DNA of 64,000 bases from Phocaeicola oris (GCF_021295095.1 NZ_JAJLQX010000014.1:17090-81089); one strand, 5' to 3'. Shown: positions 52,601-62,949, numbered from the stretch's first letter. Numbers and translations are program-made. The notes: a model not told the origin generated them from the sequence alone.

Positions 52601-54289
52601 CTTCTTCCGTAGAATATAATTGTATTGCTCTTTGTCTCTGAGAATTGATATGGCCTTTTTTAAATCCGGATCGTCTTTAAGCTGTTCCACAATAGTACCT
52701 TTAGTAAAATAATAACGTTTCACCACCTCTGAGGCTATGGCACCTTTAATATCTTTCTTAAAGTAATCCAAGTCGCGGTCAAGATTATGAGTCAGTTTCT
52801 TCTCCAAAGCAGCAAATTCATCTTTTGCGTCATCGGCATAGCCTTCAAACTTAGCAATGTCCTTCAGTTTCTTCAAAGCGGCCTCACTCTGACGATCGTA
52901 TGAGAACTTACGACCTTTCACAAATTGCTTGAAATCGGCATAATCGACATCCGTAATCTGGAAATCTTCCAGCGGAGCCGGTATAGGATGCTGCAATACA
53001 TAACGAGTAGCATAGTCAAAAATGACATAATCATTCAACAGATAAAAAATAATATTAGGCAATTCTTCCCCTTTGACTTCAATATCAGGGCGGATTCCTC
53101 CTCCATCACGAACCTCTCGTCCGGCAACCGTATGAAACACATTTGTCAGACTATCAGGAACCCGGGCAATAGTTCCGTCAGCATTCCGATTAGAATAATC
53201 GATTGCCTGAATACAACGTCCGCTTGGAATATAATACTTAGAAGTGGTAACTTTCATACTACTATTATAGGGCAACGGACGGACTGTTTGAACCAATCCC
53301 TTGCCAAATGTCCGGTTACCTACAATGACTGCTCTATCCAAATCTTGCAACGAGCCAGAAAAAATCTCCGATGCCGAAGCAGTCTCCCCATTTACCAATA
53401 CAGCCAGAGGTACATCTAAGTCCATCGGTTCATTCTCTGTTTTATAAGTCATCATGGCAGCTTTTGTCTTGCCCTTGGTATTCACTATTTCCTGATTCTT
53501 AGGAACAAAGAAATTGACACAGTTAACGGCTTCATTCAGCAGGCCTCCGCCGTTATTGCGTAAATCGATGACAAACGATTGCGCTCCTTTCTCTTTCAGC
53601 CCAATCAATGCTTTCTTCAAATCTTTCGAGCAATTCTCGACAGCAAAGGTAGACATATTGATATAACCTATGCTATCTGTTACCATAGCATAATATGGAA
53701 CCGGAATCGTCTTAATTGTCTCCCGTGTAATCTTTACTTCTTTTATTTCACCCTTTCCATCCAGAGTAGGACGTTCTATTTTTATCAAGGCAACCGTTCC
53801 GGGTTCCCCACGAAGGTTCTTGCTCACTTTATTGGAAAACACTTGCGGTGTATCTTTACCACGTATCATATCTTTGCCGTCAACCGCAAGAATAATATCA
53901 CCAATACGAAGTCCTGCTCGCGCAGCAGGCGAATCCTCTGCCGGGCCGGAAATAATAATTCTATCTTTGGCCTTATAATACTGGATATACGATCCGATAC
54001 CACCGAACTTTCCGGTAGTCATTTCTTTAATGGTATTATCATCCTCCGGATAATATTCCGTATAAGGGTCTGTCTGCGAAAGCATTCCTTCAATGCCATC
54101 CTGAATAACTTTACCGGGATCGATACTATCCACATAAAACATATCAAGTTCTTTATAGACTGCATTAAAGATATCCAGATTCTTAATTATCTGAAAGCTA
54201 CGGTTATCAGCCGCCTTAAAGCCAACAATTCCGATGCAGACTAATCCGATACACGCTACAAAAACCGTTTTCTTAATATTCCATTTCAT
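52598..54289 (-). CDS. C-terminal processing peptidase, S41 family
   Basis: The 563-residue serine protease has an N-terminal membrane anchor/signal (VFVACIGLVCIGIVGF). A PDZ domain follows near residues 85-170 (DSPAARAGLRIGDIILAVDGKDM, as SPAARAGLRIGDIIL). The S41 core has FVIDLRNNGGGLL, the catalytic Ser in NGETASASEIFSG near 309-321 and the Lys in VGNRTFGKGLVQT. The C-terminal helical extension is about 150 residues. It cleaves proteins from the C-terminus in the periplasm. The PfkB kinase gene lies 44 nt upstream on the same strand. Confidence 0.94.
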   Translation of the reverse strand: MKWNIKKTVFVACIGLVCIGIVGFKAADNRSFQIIKNLDIFNAVYKELDMFYVDSIDPGKVIQDGIEGMLSQTDPYTEYYPEDDNTIKEMTTGKFGGIGSYIQYYKAKDRIIISGPAEDSPAARAGLRIGDIILAVDGKDMIRGKDTPQVFSNKVSKNLRGEPGTVALIKIERPTLDGKGEIKEVKITRETIKTIPVPYYAMVTDSIGYINMSTFAVENCSKDLKKALIGLKEKGAQSFVIDLRNNGGGLLNEAVNCVNFFVPKNQEIVNTKGKTKAAMMTYKTENEPMDLDVPLAVLVNGETASASEIFSGSLQDLDRAVIVGNRTFGKGLVQTVRPLPYNSSMKVTTSKYYIPSGRCIQAIDYSNRNADGTIARVPDSLTNVFHTVAGREVRDGGGIRPDIEVKGEELPNIIFYLLNDYVIFDYATRYVLQHPIPAPLEDFQITDVDYADFKQFVKGRKFSYDRQSEAALKKLKDIAKFEGYADDAKDEFAALEKKLTHNLDRDLDYFKKDIKGAIASEVVKRYYFTKGTIVEQLKDDPDLKKAISILRDKEQYNYILRKK

Positions 54290-54333
54290 GTTATTCCAAT
54301 ATTATAAGAGTGCAAAGTAACAATTTATTCTCT

Positions 54334-55320
54334 TTACCCTTGCACCAACTCTTCTATATTTAACTTTATTTCATCCCATTGCTGCTTTGGGAGCGTAGTG
54401 CCGACACTCTTTATAACAGCTGAAGCAAGCACCGTTCCTATCATTCCGCATTTATTCAACGAATATCCGTTTATTAGTCCATAAAGGAATCCGGCAGCAT
54501 AAAAATCTCCGGCTCCCGTCGTATCCACTACATGCTGCTCCTGAGAAGTATGAATTTGTACCACCTCTGTACCTTTCTTTATGACAGACCCCTTTGCGCC
54601 TAACTTAACAATAACAATACTGCACTGAGAAGAAATCTCATCCAACGCATCTTCCACCTCTTTACCGGTAAGAGCCTTTGCCTCTTCTTCGTTAGCAAAC
54701 ACAACATCAACATATCGGCAAATAAGAAATTCAAAGAAATCAATATTCTCTGCCACAATATTATAGCTGGCCATATCAAGACAAACTTGAAGTCCCTCAT
54801 CTTTTGCCAATTGCATGGCACGAAGAATCAAATCATGGTCTTGAACCAAGTAGCCTTCTATATATAAATAAGTATAGCCACGAAACAAATCCGCATATAA
54901 ATCCTCTGCATGCATGGTATGCGCAGCACCCAGATGCGTAGCAAAAGTACGCTCCCCGTCGGGTGTGATGAAAGTCGATGCCACTCCGGAATAAGTCTTG
55001 CTCTTCAACAGCTTCATATCAATACCCCTACGAATACCATCCTCACGGAAAAAGTCGCCCATTGCATCCGGACCTATCTTCCCGATAAATCCCGGCTGAA
55101 CATTCAGGGCAGCTAAAGCCTTCACCGTATTTCCGGCAGACCCTCCCGTCGAACGCTCGGTATGCATCGTGTCGAATACCGACTTAATTTGAATATATCT
55201 ATCATCGTCTATGAGTTGCATGCTTCCTTTTGGTAAATTCATTTGTTTAAGTAATGAATCATTGGGCAACGTCACTAAAACATCGACCAAAGCGTTCCCC
55301 ATACCAATTATTTTATCCAT
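54334..55320 (-). CDS. PfkB-family carbohydrate/adenosine kinase
   Basis: The 328-residue kinase has the PfkB start MDKIIGMGNALVDVLVTLP, GGSAGNTVKALAAL near residue 60 (substrate-binding) and the catalytic motif VVDTTGAGDFYAAGFLYGL near 266-284, with the base Asp in GAGD. The closest group is adenosine kinase-like / ribokinase-like proteins common in Bacteroidota, so adenosine or a sugar could be the substrate. A -7 box TATCTTTG lies 16-23 nt upstream on the minus strand, facing the tRNA promoter. Confidence 0.92.
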   Translation of the reverse strand: MDKIIGMGNALVDVLVTLPNDSLLKQMNLPKGSMQLIDDDRYIQIKSVFDTMHTERSTGGSAGNTVKALAALNVQPGFIGKIGPDAMGDFFREDGIRRGIDMKLLKSKTYSGVASTFITPDGERTFATHLGAAHTMHAEDLYADLFRGYTYLYIEGYLVQDHDLILRAMQLAKDEGLQVCLDMASYNIVAENIDFFEFLICRYVDVVFANEEEAKALTGKEVEDALDEISSQCSIVIVKLGAKGSVIKKGTEVVQIHTSQEQHVVDTTGAGDFYAAGFLYGLINGYSLNKCGMIGTVLASAVIKSVGTTLPKQQWDEIKLNIEELVQG

Positions 55321-55335
55321 CTAATTATTTTTTTG

Positions 55336-55343
55336 CAAAGATA
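55336..55343 (-). promoter_or_regulatory. -7 box (TATCTTTG) of the PfkB kinase gene
   Basis: Exact TAnnTTTG on the minus strand, 16 nt before the ATG. The gene and the tRNA cluster are divergent with promoters within about 40 bp. Confidence 0.55.
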
Positions 55344-55367
55344 TTTTTTTATTTCGAAAATACCTAT

Positions 55368-55375
55368 TATCTTTG
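55368..55375 (+). promoter_or_regulatory. -7 box (TATCTTTG) of the tRNA-Asn cluster
   Basis: Exact TAnnTTTG match 24 nt before the first tRNA; a T-rich stretch lies at the -33 position. Confidence 0.6.
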
Positions 55376-55399
55376 CCCCGCATTTGTGAGAAACAATAT

Positions 55400-55473
55400 T
55401 CTTCTTTAGCTCAGTTGGTTAGAGCATCTGACTGTTAATCAGAGGGTCCTTGGTTCAAGTCCAAGAAGAAGAG
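55400..55473 (+). tRNA. tRNA-Asn (anticodon GTT), copy 1
   Basis: A full cloverleaf folds: acceptor TCTTCTT/AAGAAGA, D-stem GCTC/GAGC, anticodon stem TCTGA/TCAGA with loop CTGTTAA (anticodon GTT), T-stem CTTGG/CCAAG with loop TTCAAGT, and discriminator G. CCA is not encoded. It is the first of three identical copies with a 95-bp period. Confidence 0.97.
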
Positions 55474-55494
55474 CACAGCATTACAGATGCAAAT

Positions 55495-55568
55495 TCTTCT
55501 TTAGCTCAGTTGGTTAGAGCATCTGACTGTTAATCAGAGGGTCCTTGGTTCAAGTCCAAGAAGAAGAG
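55495..55568 (+). tRNA. tRNA-Asn (anticodon GTT), copy 2
   Basis: Identical to copy 1, including the 21-nt spacer that separates them (CACAGCATTACAGATGCAAA plus one T). Confidence 0.97.
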
Positions 55569-55589
55569 CACAGCATTACAGATGCAAAT

Positions 55590-55663
55590 TCTTCTTTAGC
55601 TCAGTTGGTTAGAGCATCTGACTGTTAATCAGAGGGTCCTTGGTTCAAGTCCAAGAAGAAGAG
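55590..55663 (+). tRNA. tRNA-Asn (anticodon GTT), copy 3
   Basis: Identical to copies 1 and 2. It is followed by a terminator instead of the repeated spacer, so it is the last gene of the transcript. Confidence 0.97.
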
Positions 55664-55667
55664 CACA

Positions 55668-55698
55668 GAGGTTTGTTCTATGAGCGAACCTCTTTTTT
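55668..55698 (+). terminator. Terminator of the tRNA-Asn cluster
   Basis: GAGGTTTG (55668-55675) pairs with CGAACCTC (55685-55692; one G-T pair) and is followed by six T. Confidence 0.85.
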
Positions 55699-55707
55699 AT
55701 GTTCAAA

Positions 55708-56325
55708 ATGAAAAAACGATTATATCTTATATTATCCTTTTTGCTGCTTATCAGCTATTCAGGACGTGCCCAAGACGAAACCAGAGCACGTGAAATCATG
55801 TTCAAAGCCGTTGATATGATGCAAGATTCAGCAGGCATTTATCTGGAATATCATGCTCAATTTACCCGACTGTTTGTTAAAGAAGGGTGGATGGTACTGA
55901 AAGGGAACAAATTCCACCGCGAGTCGAAACGTACCATTGAGTGGTACGACGAAAAGAATCATTGGTCGCTCAACCGTTCTTCAAGAAAACTAAGACTGAA
56001 TATGCCAAGCGAATATGGGAACGACAAAGACATCGGTTCTTATCTGCAACAAGTTCGGACAAAATATAATTTTACACTGAAAGATAGTAAAGAAGGTTAT
56101 TGGATTACACTCGAAGCCAAGAAGAATGCCAAAGTAGACATCAAACGGGCTATGGTACTCATCCATAAATTGACTAATCAACCGGTTCGGGTGAAAATGA
56201 AATGGAGCATCTTTTGGGTAACACTCGACTTAGCAAACATCAAAAAATCAACTTACGACGACTCTTTCTTCGTATACGATAAAGAGAAATACCCGAACAC
56301 AAAAATGATTATGAAAAAGAAATAA
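55708..56325 (+). CDS. LolA-like outer-membrane lipoprotein carrier family protein
   Basis: The product is 205 residues from the ATG at 55708; an in-frame ATG at 55699 lies in the tRNA terminator's T run and is less likely. A signal peptide (MKKRLYLILSFLLLISYSGRAQ) is followed by a LolA-like open barrel (AREIMFKAVDMMQDSAG, GWMVLKGNKFHRES, VLIHKLTNQPVRVKMK). LolA carries lipoproteins across the periplasm; this paralogue may have that or a related lipid-binding role. It directly follows the tRNA cluster, and no separate promoter was found. Confidence 0.82.
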   Translation: MKKRLYLILSFLLLISYSGRAQDETRAREIMFKAVDMMQDSAGIYLEYHAQFTRLFVKEGWMVLKGNKFHRESKRTIEWYDEKNHWSLNRSSRKLRLNMPSEYGNDKDIGSYLQQVRTKYNFTLKDSKEGYWITLEAKKNAKVDIKRAMVLIHKLTNQPVRVKMKWSIFWVTLDLANIKKSTYDDSFFVYDKEKYPNTKMIMKKK

Positions 56326-56327
56326 AA

Positions 56328-56355
56328 AAGAGGATGGGCATACGCTCATCCTCTT
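56328..56355. terminator. Bidirectional terminator between LolA-like and DUF1080 genes
   Basis: AAGAGGATG (56328-56336) and CATCCTCTT (56347-56355) form a perfect stem, 2 nt past the LolA-like stop, between convergent genes. Confidence 0.8.
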
Positions 56356-56372
56356 ACCATGTCATCATATTT

Positions 56373-57149
56373 TTACATCGGACGAATCCAGATATTTCGG
56401 AAACTGATAGGCTGACTTGGGTCACCATGCATCTGCAAGATGATAGGACCATCACCATGCTTCTGTACTTTCGGGAAACCAATGTACTCTGTTGTACCAA
56501 GAATCTCTGTATTATTCTGCAAAACCACACCGTTCTGAATAACGGTTACACGTGGACGATACAAGTAAGTGCCATCTGCTTTGAAAACAGGAGCGGTATA
56601 GATAATATCGTATACATTCCATTCACCCGGTTTACGCATAGCATTAACCAACGGAGGAGTTTGTTTGTAAATAGAACCGGTTGCACCATTTACATAAGTT
56701 TCATTATTATAGGTATCGAGCACCTGAACTTCGTACAAGCCCTGCATAAAGACACCACTGTTACCACGAGCCTGACTGGTTCCTGTAATATCTGTTGGAA
56801 CACACCACTCTAAATGAAGTTGATAACTGCCGAACTTCTGTTTTGTCTGAATATCACCCGACTCTCTGCTTTTAACAACAGTCACTACACCATCATGAAC
56901 TTTCCATGTTGGTTCACCACCTTTTGCGTTTTCCCACTGTGAAAGATCTTTTCCATCAAATAATACAATGGCATCCGATGGAGCACTATTCGTTGCGGCA
57001 TCACCTGGGGTTACAATCTTCGGCTGCGGAGTCCAATACTCCGACATACCCGGTCTCATCGGCTCTTGCTCCGGATACTTTTTCTCCTGAGCATTGACGG
57101 TATAAGCTACTGCCATGGCAGCCATACCCAATAAAATCATCTTTCTCAT
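56373..57149 (-). CDS. Exported DUF1080 protein (3-keto-disaccharide hydrolase/LamG-like fold)
   Basis: The 258-residue protein has a signal peptide (MRKMILLGMAAMAVAYTVNAQ). The DUF1080 domain covers about residues 60-255 (IVLFDGKDLSQWENAKGG, KFGSYQLHLEW, RGNSGVFMQGLYEVQVLD, GPIILQMHGDP, FRNIWIRP). This concanavalin-like fold is found in proteins that act on or bind glycans, including enzymes for 3-keto-sugars. It stands alone with its own -7-like TATCTTTA at 57200-57207. Confidence 0.92.
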   Translation of the reverse strand: MRKMILLGMAAMAVAYTVNAQEKKYPEQEPMRPGMSEYWTPQPKIVTPGDAATNSAPSDAIVLFDGKDLSQWENAKGGEPTWKVHDGVVTVVKSRESGDIQTKQKFGSYQLHLEWCVPTDITGTSQARGNSGVFMQGLYEVQVLDTYNNETYVNGATGSIYKQTPPLVNAMRKPGEWNVYDIIYTAPVFKADGTYLYRPRVTVIQNGVVLQNNTEILGTTEYIGFPKVQKHGDGPIILQMHGDPSQPISFRNIWIRPM

Positions 57150-57199
57150 CTCTATGATTTATTTTTTAGTTAAACACATTTGTTAATTTTAATTGCACG

Positions 57200-57207
57200 T
57201 AAAGATA
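57200..57207 (-). promoter_or_regulatory. Putative -7 box (TATCTTTA) of the DUF1080 gene
   Basis: One-base variant of TAnnTTTG on the minus strand, 51 nt before the ATG. Confidence 0.35.
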
Positions 57208-57250
57208 GGAATTTATTTATTAGGTTATCAAAAGATATAATGATTTTTAA

Positions 57251-57282
57251 TAAAAAAAGGAACATTCTCCCGAATGTTCCTT
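57251..57282 (-). terminator. Terminator of the DUF3836-like gene
   Basis: On the minus strand AAGGAACATTC and GAATGTTCCTT form a perfect 11-bp stem with loop GGGA, followed by a run of T (57256-57252). Confidence 0.85.
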
Positions 57283-57337
57283 CAAATTCAAAAATGGATA
57301 AATTAAACTTTAAAAGAGTGATGTCGCATCCTATCTA

Positions 57338-57811
57338 TTATTTTATTCCTGCGTAAAGGGAATAATCCTGACGCATCTGCGTCGGAGCTCCCACTGCTTC
57401 ATAATTATTCGATTGATTATTCCATCGATAGGTGGTTACCGTAAGAGCATTATCTATAATAGAATTTTCACATTCTGTCTTTTGTACCGGAACATATTGC
57501 TCGGTTTTCTTATTCCATAGAGCATATAGTATGGTATACCCTTTATCGGAATAAGAAAATTCATATCTGTAACTGTATTCCCATTTCTGACTCGCTGCAT
57601 TCCAACGCAGAGTCTCCTTACTGATCAAGCGATGGGCCTCATCATACGTACATTTAGTTTTCACTTTATTCTTCAATAAATTGCCCGTTTTCTCGTAAAC
57701 TGTTGTAGTTGACACACGATCACTTTCCTGTTCCATATTGTGATAGAACTTAACATCTGCGGTATTCAAATTGAATGCCATTACTGCTGCTGCAAAAATT
57801 GATAGTAACAT
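57338..57811 (-). CDS. Small exported DUF3836-like protein
   Basis: The product is 157 residues from the first ATG (57811), with an Ala-rich hydrophobic stretch (MLLSIFAAAVMAFNLNTAD) and a body of YRYEFSYSDKGYTILYALWNKK-type beta strands (seen as RYEFSYSDKGYTILY). Proteins of this kind (DUF3836) are small secreted Bacteroidales proteins of unknown function. In frame upstream of the ATG the codons read ATT-AAA-AAT-AAG-ATT-ATT, which would supply a normal positive n-region (KNK) if ATT at 57829 were the start. A TGA bounds the frame at 57841-57839. Confidence 0.7.
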   Translation of the reverse strand: MLLSIFAAAVMAFNLNTADVKFYHNMEQESDRVSTTTVYEKTGNLLKNKVKTKCTYDEAHRLISKETLRWNAASQKWEYSYRYEFSYSDKGYTILYALWNKKTEQYVPVQKTECENSIIDNALTVTTYRWNNQSNNYEAVGAPTQMRQDYSLYAGIK

Positions 57812-59745
<1,934 letters not shown>

Positions 59746-59765
59746 ATTCTACCTACATATAATTA

Positions 59766-59804
59766 TTAAGGCTGAACTCTATAATGAAGTTCAGCCTTAA
59801 TTTT
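59766..59804 (+). terminator. Terminator after enolase
   Basis: TTAAGGCTGAACT (59766-59778) and AGTTCAGCCTTAA (59788-59800) form a perfect 13-bp stem with a 9-nt loop, followed by TTTT. It may also serve the convergent lipoprotein gene. Confidence 0.88.
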
Positions 59805-59859
59805 ATACAACAGAAAATGTCTGCCGAATGTCAATCAAATAATACGTAAGTTTAACGAC

Positions 59860-61413
59860 TTATAAAGTTGAAAGATACAACGCCAACACTTCCTCAGCAG
59901 TCAATGCACGATTATACATACGCACGTCATCCAATGCCCCTTTAAGTAGCGGGTCTGAACCTGAATACGTACTTTTTCCGAAATATTGCTCTTCTCTTAT
60001 TTTCTTTATAGGTTTAGAAATACCAGTACATTCACCTAATAATAATCCGTTTTTGTAGAACTTCAATATCCCATCACTCCCAAAGGATATACACAAATAA
60101 TCCCATAAACCTATACCGGAAAATACATCGGCAAAAGAATATGTTTCTGTTCCACTGCTTCCATTAAAGACTTCAACTTTTGAGCCTTTATCTAAACATA
60201 CATAAACATCAAAAGCATCCGGACCTCCAAAATCAAGTAATCTTGAATAATTCCTATATTCATCTATTCTTACCCAGAAAGCAAACGACATGGCACCACC
60301 GTTTTCCCAATCGCCCACATCAATATATCCGTCCGTTCCATTGAACAGATAAGCACTACCGGCATTGCCTTTATGGTCTTCAGTCAGGGTTACACCTCCA
60401 ACAATAGTACCATGATGCTTATTGCCCGATACATCGTTGACATTGCCGTCCATAGGCCAATACGCTATCAAGTCGCTTGCCGAAGGCATCGCACATCTTT
60501 TCAAATTCGTGCCATCCCATATCAGATTCAAACGGTAATATTTCCCTTTGACAAATTCCTTATATGGGAGCTCGCACATGGCTGTCCCATCATTGTGATT
60601 AAACATGATGGTGAAAGTCTTCTCCGAATCGGGTGTCTCGGTAGGAACAAAGCAACGATAGAATATCTCCTCTGTTCCTGCTTTTATCGTCTTACCATCA
60701 TGAGGCATAAAGCCAAGCACGGATTCTGCATTGTCAGTTACATAAGAGCTTGATACCAAATCGTACTCCGCATACTCACTCTGTGAACCGTAAGTCCATT
60801 CATAATCGTATTTTCCACCGATAATCAAGAAACTGAATACATCGGTATCCGTTTCAGATGTATTCCGGATACTGACTTTCATCATAGAACCGAGCAACTC
60901 GAAAGAAGCCGATGGCAAGGACGAAACGTCCGTGATGTCCGAAAGCGCAAAACGCATAGCACTGCGGACCGAGGCATAGTCGAGAGTAAATTCGTCAGCT
61001 TCATTGTAACGGAGCTCCACCACGCTACTGTTATCCGCCTTGAATCCGGCACCGTAAATACCATACAGGCTGAACGGTGTAGTGATGCCTTCCGGGATGG
61101 CGAAAGTGAAGTCGGCTGTCTTGCCTTCTTCGCGAATATTGGTAATGGGAACATCGCTCACCGTCTTCACCGTACTTCCACTCACAAAACAAAGGCTGAT
61201 CTTATCCCCAGCTTTCCATGCAAGAAATAAGTTTCCCTCGTCATTCTCCGTCATGGTAACACGCGTATTGCTTTCTGTCGGCATAGATGCCGTAAGAGTC
61301 AGCGTCCGCTCGGACGTTTTTCCGGACAAGTCTTGTTCCGTCACTTCATGATTGGCGCACCCTGTCAACAGAATCAAGGATGCTATTCCGATGTATGTCA
61401 ATATGTTCTTCAT
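59860..61413 (-). CDS. Fimbrillin-like lipoprotein with C-terminal LamG domain
   Basis: The product is 517 residues from the ATG at 61413; an upstream ATG at 61434 is disfavoured by a -7-like TATCTTTA at 61442-61449. A lipoprotein signal ends in SLILLTGCANHE. The next 280 residues resemble the fimbrillin/Mfa fold (LTLTASMPTESNTRVTMTENDEGNLFLAWKAGDKISL, seen as TRVTMTENDEGNLFLAWKAG). A LamG/concanavalin-like domain covers about 320-515 (LIAYWPMDGNVNDVSGNKHHG, AFWVRIDEYRN, DDVRMYNRALTAEEVLALY). It is probably a surface lipoprotein that binds carbohydrate or host molecules. A 47-residue small protein gene lies just upstream. Confidence 0.88.
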   Translation of the reverse strand: MKNILTYIGIASLILLTGCANHEVTEQDLSGKTSERTLTLTASMPTESNTRVTMTENDEGNLFLAWKAGDKISLCFVSGSTVKTVSDVPITNIREEGKTADFTFAIPEGITTPFSLYGIYGAGFKADNSSVVELRYNEADEFTLDYASVRSAMRFALSDITDVSSLPSASFELLGSMMKVSIRNTSETDTDVFSFLIIGGKYDYEWTYGSQSEYAEYDLVSSSYVTDNAESVLGFMPHDGKTIKAGTEEIFYRCFVPTETPDSEKTFTIMFNHNDGTAMCELPYKEFVKGKYYRLNLIWDGTNLKRCAMPSASDLIAYWPMDGNVNDVSGNKHHGTIVGGVTLTEDHKGNAGSAYLFNGTDGYIDVGDWENGGAMSFAFWVRIDEYRNYSRLLDFGGPDAFDVYVCLDKGSKVEVFNGSSGTETYSFADVFSGIGLWDYLCISFGSDGILKFYKNGLLLGECTGISKPIKKIREEQYFGKSTYSGSDPLLKGALDDVRMYNRALTAEEVLALYLSTL

Positions 61414-61449
61414 AAAACTAAACTTTTTTATCATTAATGAATAAAGATA

Positions 61450-61593
61450 CTACCAATCCTCACCCGACATATCAGCCGGTACCGATCCGCCACCCGTTTC
61501 ACTACCGGAAAGGATACTTCCTTCCAACATTATGTCAATAACCTGCACTCGGGGCGCAATGTAAATAACTTCCTTTTCTTCCATTTCTTTCAT
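61450..61593 (-). CDS. 47-residue small protein upstream of the fimbrillin/LamG gene
   Basis: The frame begins MKEMEEKEVIYIAPRVQVID, continues with a hydrophobic IMLEGSIL and a Ser/Gly-rich SGSETGGGS, and ends SGEDW. This matches a class of short Bacteroidales peptides with a YIAPxVxVxxxxxE core, a Gly/Ser stretch and an acidic-aromatic end, often seen next to fimbrillin-like genes. No signal peptide is present. It ends 37 nt before the lipoprotein ATG, so the two are likely co-transcribed. Function unknown. Confidence 0.65.
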   Translation of the reverse strand: MKEMEEKEVIYIAPRVQVIDIMLEGSILSGSETGGGSVPADMSGEDW

Positions 61594-61683
61594 GCTTTAA
61601 TTGTTTTATATTTCGTTTCTATTTCTTTTTCCATACAAGTTCGCACGAATTTACAACCAAAACACCCGAACATCTTTCTCAAA

Positions 61684-61731
61684 TCGTAAAAAAAGACTTC
61701 TCAATTCGTAAATTCTTTCCTAATTCGTAAA
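61684..61731 (-). promoter_or_regulatory. Three direct repeats TTTACGA, candidate operator
   Basis: Read on the minus strand, TTTACGAATT occurs twice and TTTACGATTT once, with starts 19 and 22 bp apart (about two helical turns). It lies 90-138 bp upstream of the small-protein/fimbrillin unit. The spacing resembles LytTR-type response-regulator sites. Confidence 0.4.
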
Positions 61732-61960
61732 AATGTGTCGCTTTCGTTTGTCTTTTAACGTAAATTAAAGTTCTAAGGCAATATTATACCTGTTATGTTC
61801 AACCTAAATGAAAATCAGAAAATCATGCCATAAGTAACTCAAACTTAACCGCTACTTTTATGCATGGGACTTAAAAACACCAGATTATTCTATATTGCAC
61901 AATATATAGATTAGCACTAAGAAAACTTTTCATTTCATCCAAACTTTCAAAAGGTTTTGT

Positions 61961-61968
61961 TACTTTTG
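61961..61968 (+). promoter_or_regulatory. Putative corA -7 box (TACTTTTG)
   Basis: Exact TAnnTTTG match 20 nt before the ATG. Confidence 0.5.
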
Positions 61969-61988
61969 TCCAAAGTAAAAACGATAGA

Positions 61989-62918
61989 ATGAGAAAGTTT
62001 CTTAACTGCGAAGAGACAGGTTATAGGGAAATTAACCAATGGAAAGAAGGCTGTTGGGTTGACGTAGAGATTCCTAACGACGACGATTTCAAGTTCATGG
62101 TTGAGGATTTACATGTTCCGGAAGACTTTCTTGAAGATATTGCCGATCCGGATGAACGCTCGCGTACAGATAGCGAAGGAGAATGGATGTTAACTATCAT
62201 TCGTGTTCCATTCCGTCAAGATGACGATAATCATCCCTATTCTACCATTCCTTTAGGCATCCTCTGCAACGATAAGAATATAGTTACCGTATGCTATAAG
62301 CAAACAGAGATGATTAACGATTTTATTCTACACACCCAACGAAAAAGTATCTTTATCACCAATCGTTTTGAATTGATTCTCCGACTATTGTTTTCTTCTA
62401 CTGTCTGGTTCCAGAAATACTTAAAACAAATAAACAATAAGGTAAACGCTGCTGAGAACGAACTGGAGAAAAGCATCCGCAATGAAGACCTCTTACAACT
62501 TCGCAACTTACAGAAAGCGTTGGTTTACTTTAATACTTCTATCCGAGGGAATGAAGTTCTGATTGGTCGGCTTGAAAGTTTGTTCCAATCAAAAAATTAT
62601 CAGAATAAAGATTTGACAGAAGATGTGCAAATAGAATTGAAGCAGGCCTACAATACTGTTAATATATATAGTGATATTCTGACAGGTACGATGGATGCTT
62701 TTGCTTCCATCATTTCCAATAATGTAAATACTATCATGAAACGTATGACGAGTATTTCCATTACACTGATGCTTCCTACATTAATAGCCAGTTTTTATGG
62801 CATGAATGTAGAAGTCGGCATCGATAAAGTACCATACGCTTTTGTTATTATCGTCTGTTTTTCTATTGCATTGGGCATATTGGCATTTATTATTTTCCGT
62901 AAAATAAAATGGTTCTAA
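61989..62918 (+). CDS. corA: CorA-family magnesium transporter
   Basis: The 309-residue protein has a large N-terminal cytosolic funnel domain (FMVEDLHVPEDFLEDIADPDERSR in pieces such as LHVPEDFLEDI) and a long helix (about 150-235). Two C-terminal membrane helices follow, with the signature YGMNVEVG (GMN motif) between them, near residue 272. The tail is basic (FRKIKWF). It works as a pentameric Mg2+ (or Co2+/Ni2+) channel in the inner membrane. Monocistronic by spacing; the oxidase gene follows after 31 nt. Confidence 0.94.
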   Translation: MRKFLNCEETGYREINQWKEGCWVDVEIPNDDDFKFMVEDLHVPEDFLEDIADPDERSRTDSEGEWMLTIIRVPFRQDDDNHPYSTIPLGILCNDKNIVTVCYKQTEMINDFILHTQRKSIFITNRFELILRLLFSSTVWFQKYLKQINNKVNAAENELEKSIRNEDLLQLRNLQKALVYFNTSIRGNEVLIGRLESLFQSKNYQNKDLTEDVQIELKQAYNTVNIYSDILTGTMDAFASIISNNVNTIMKRMTSISITLMLPTLIASFYGMNVEVGIDKVPYAFVIIVCFSIALGILAFIIFRKIKWF

Positions 62919-62949
62919 ACGATCCACAACTACTAATAGCTTATTTATT

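Larger units (their letters stand above)
61594..61988. other. Intergenic region between the fimbrillin operon and corA
   Basis: These 395 bp between divergent units contain three direct copies of TCGTAAA (61684-61690, 61706-61712, 61725-61731), described as a candidate operator. The corA -7 box is at 61961-61968. No ORF is supported. Confidence 0.5.

Noticed and set aside
53579-54244. 221-residue open frame antisense to the S41 peptidase
   Set aside because: A shadow frame with no recognisable domain and biased composition.
55699-55707. LolA-like start at 55699
   Set aside because: This ATG is at the end of the tRNA terminator; the ATG at 55708 starts a canonical signal peptide.
56334-56813. 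159-residue plus-strand frame opposite the DUF1080 gene
   Set aside because: It begins inside the bidirectional terminator and mirrors a confident minus-strand gene.
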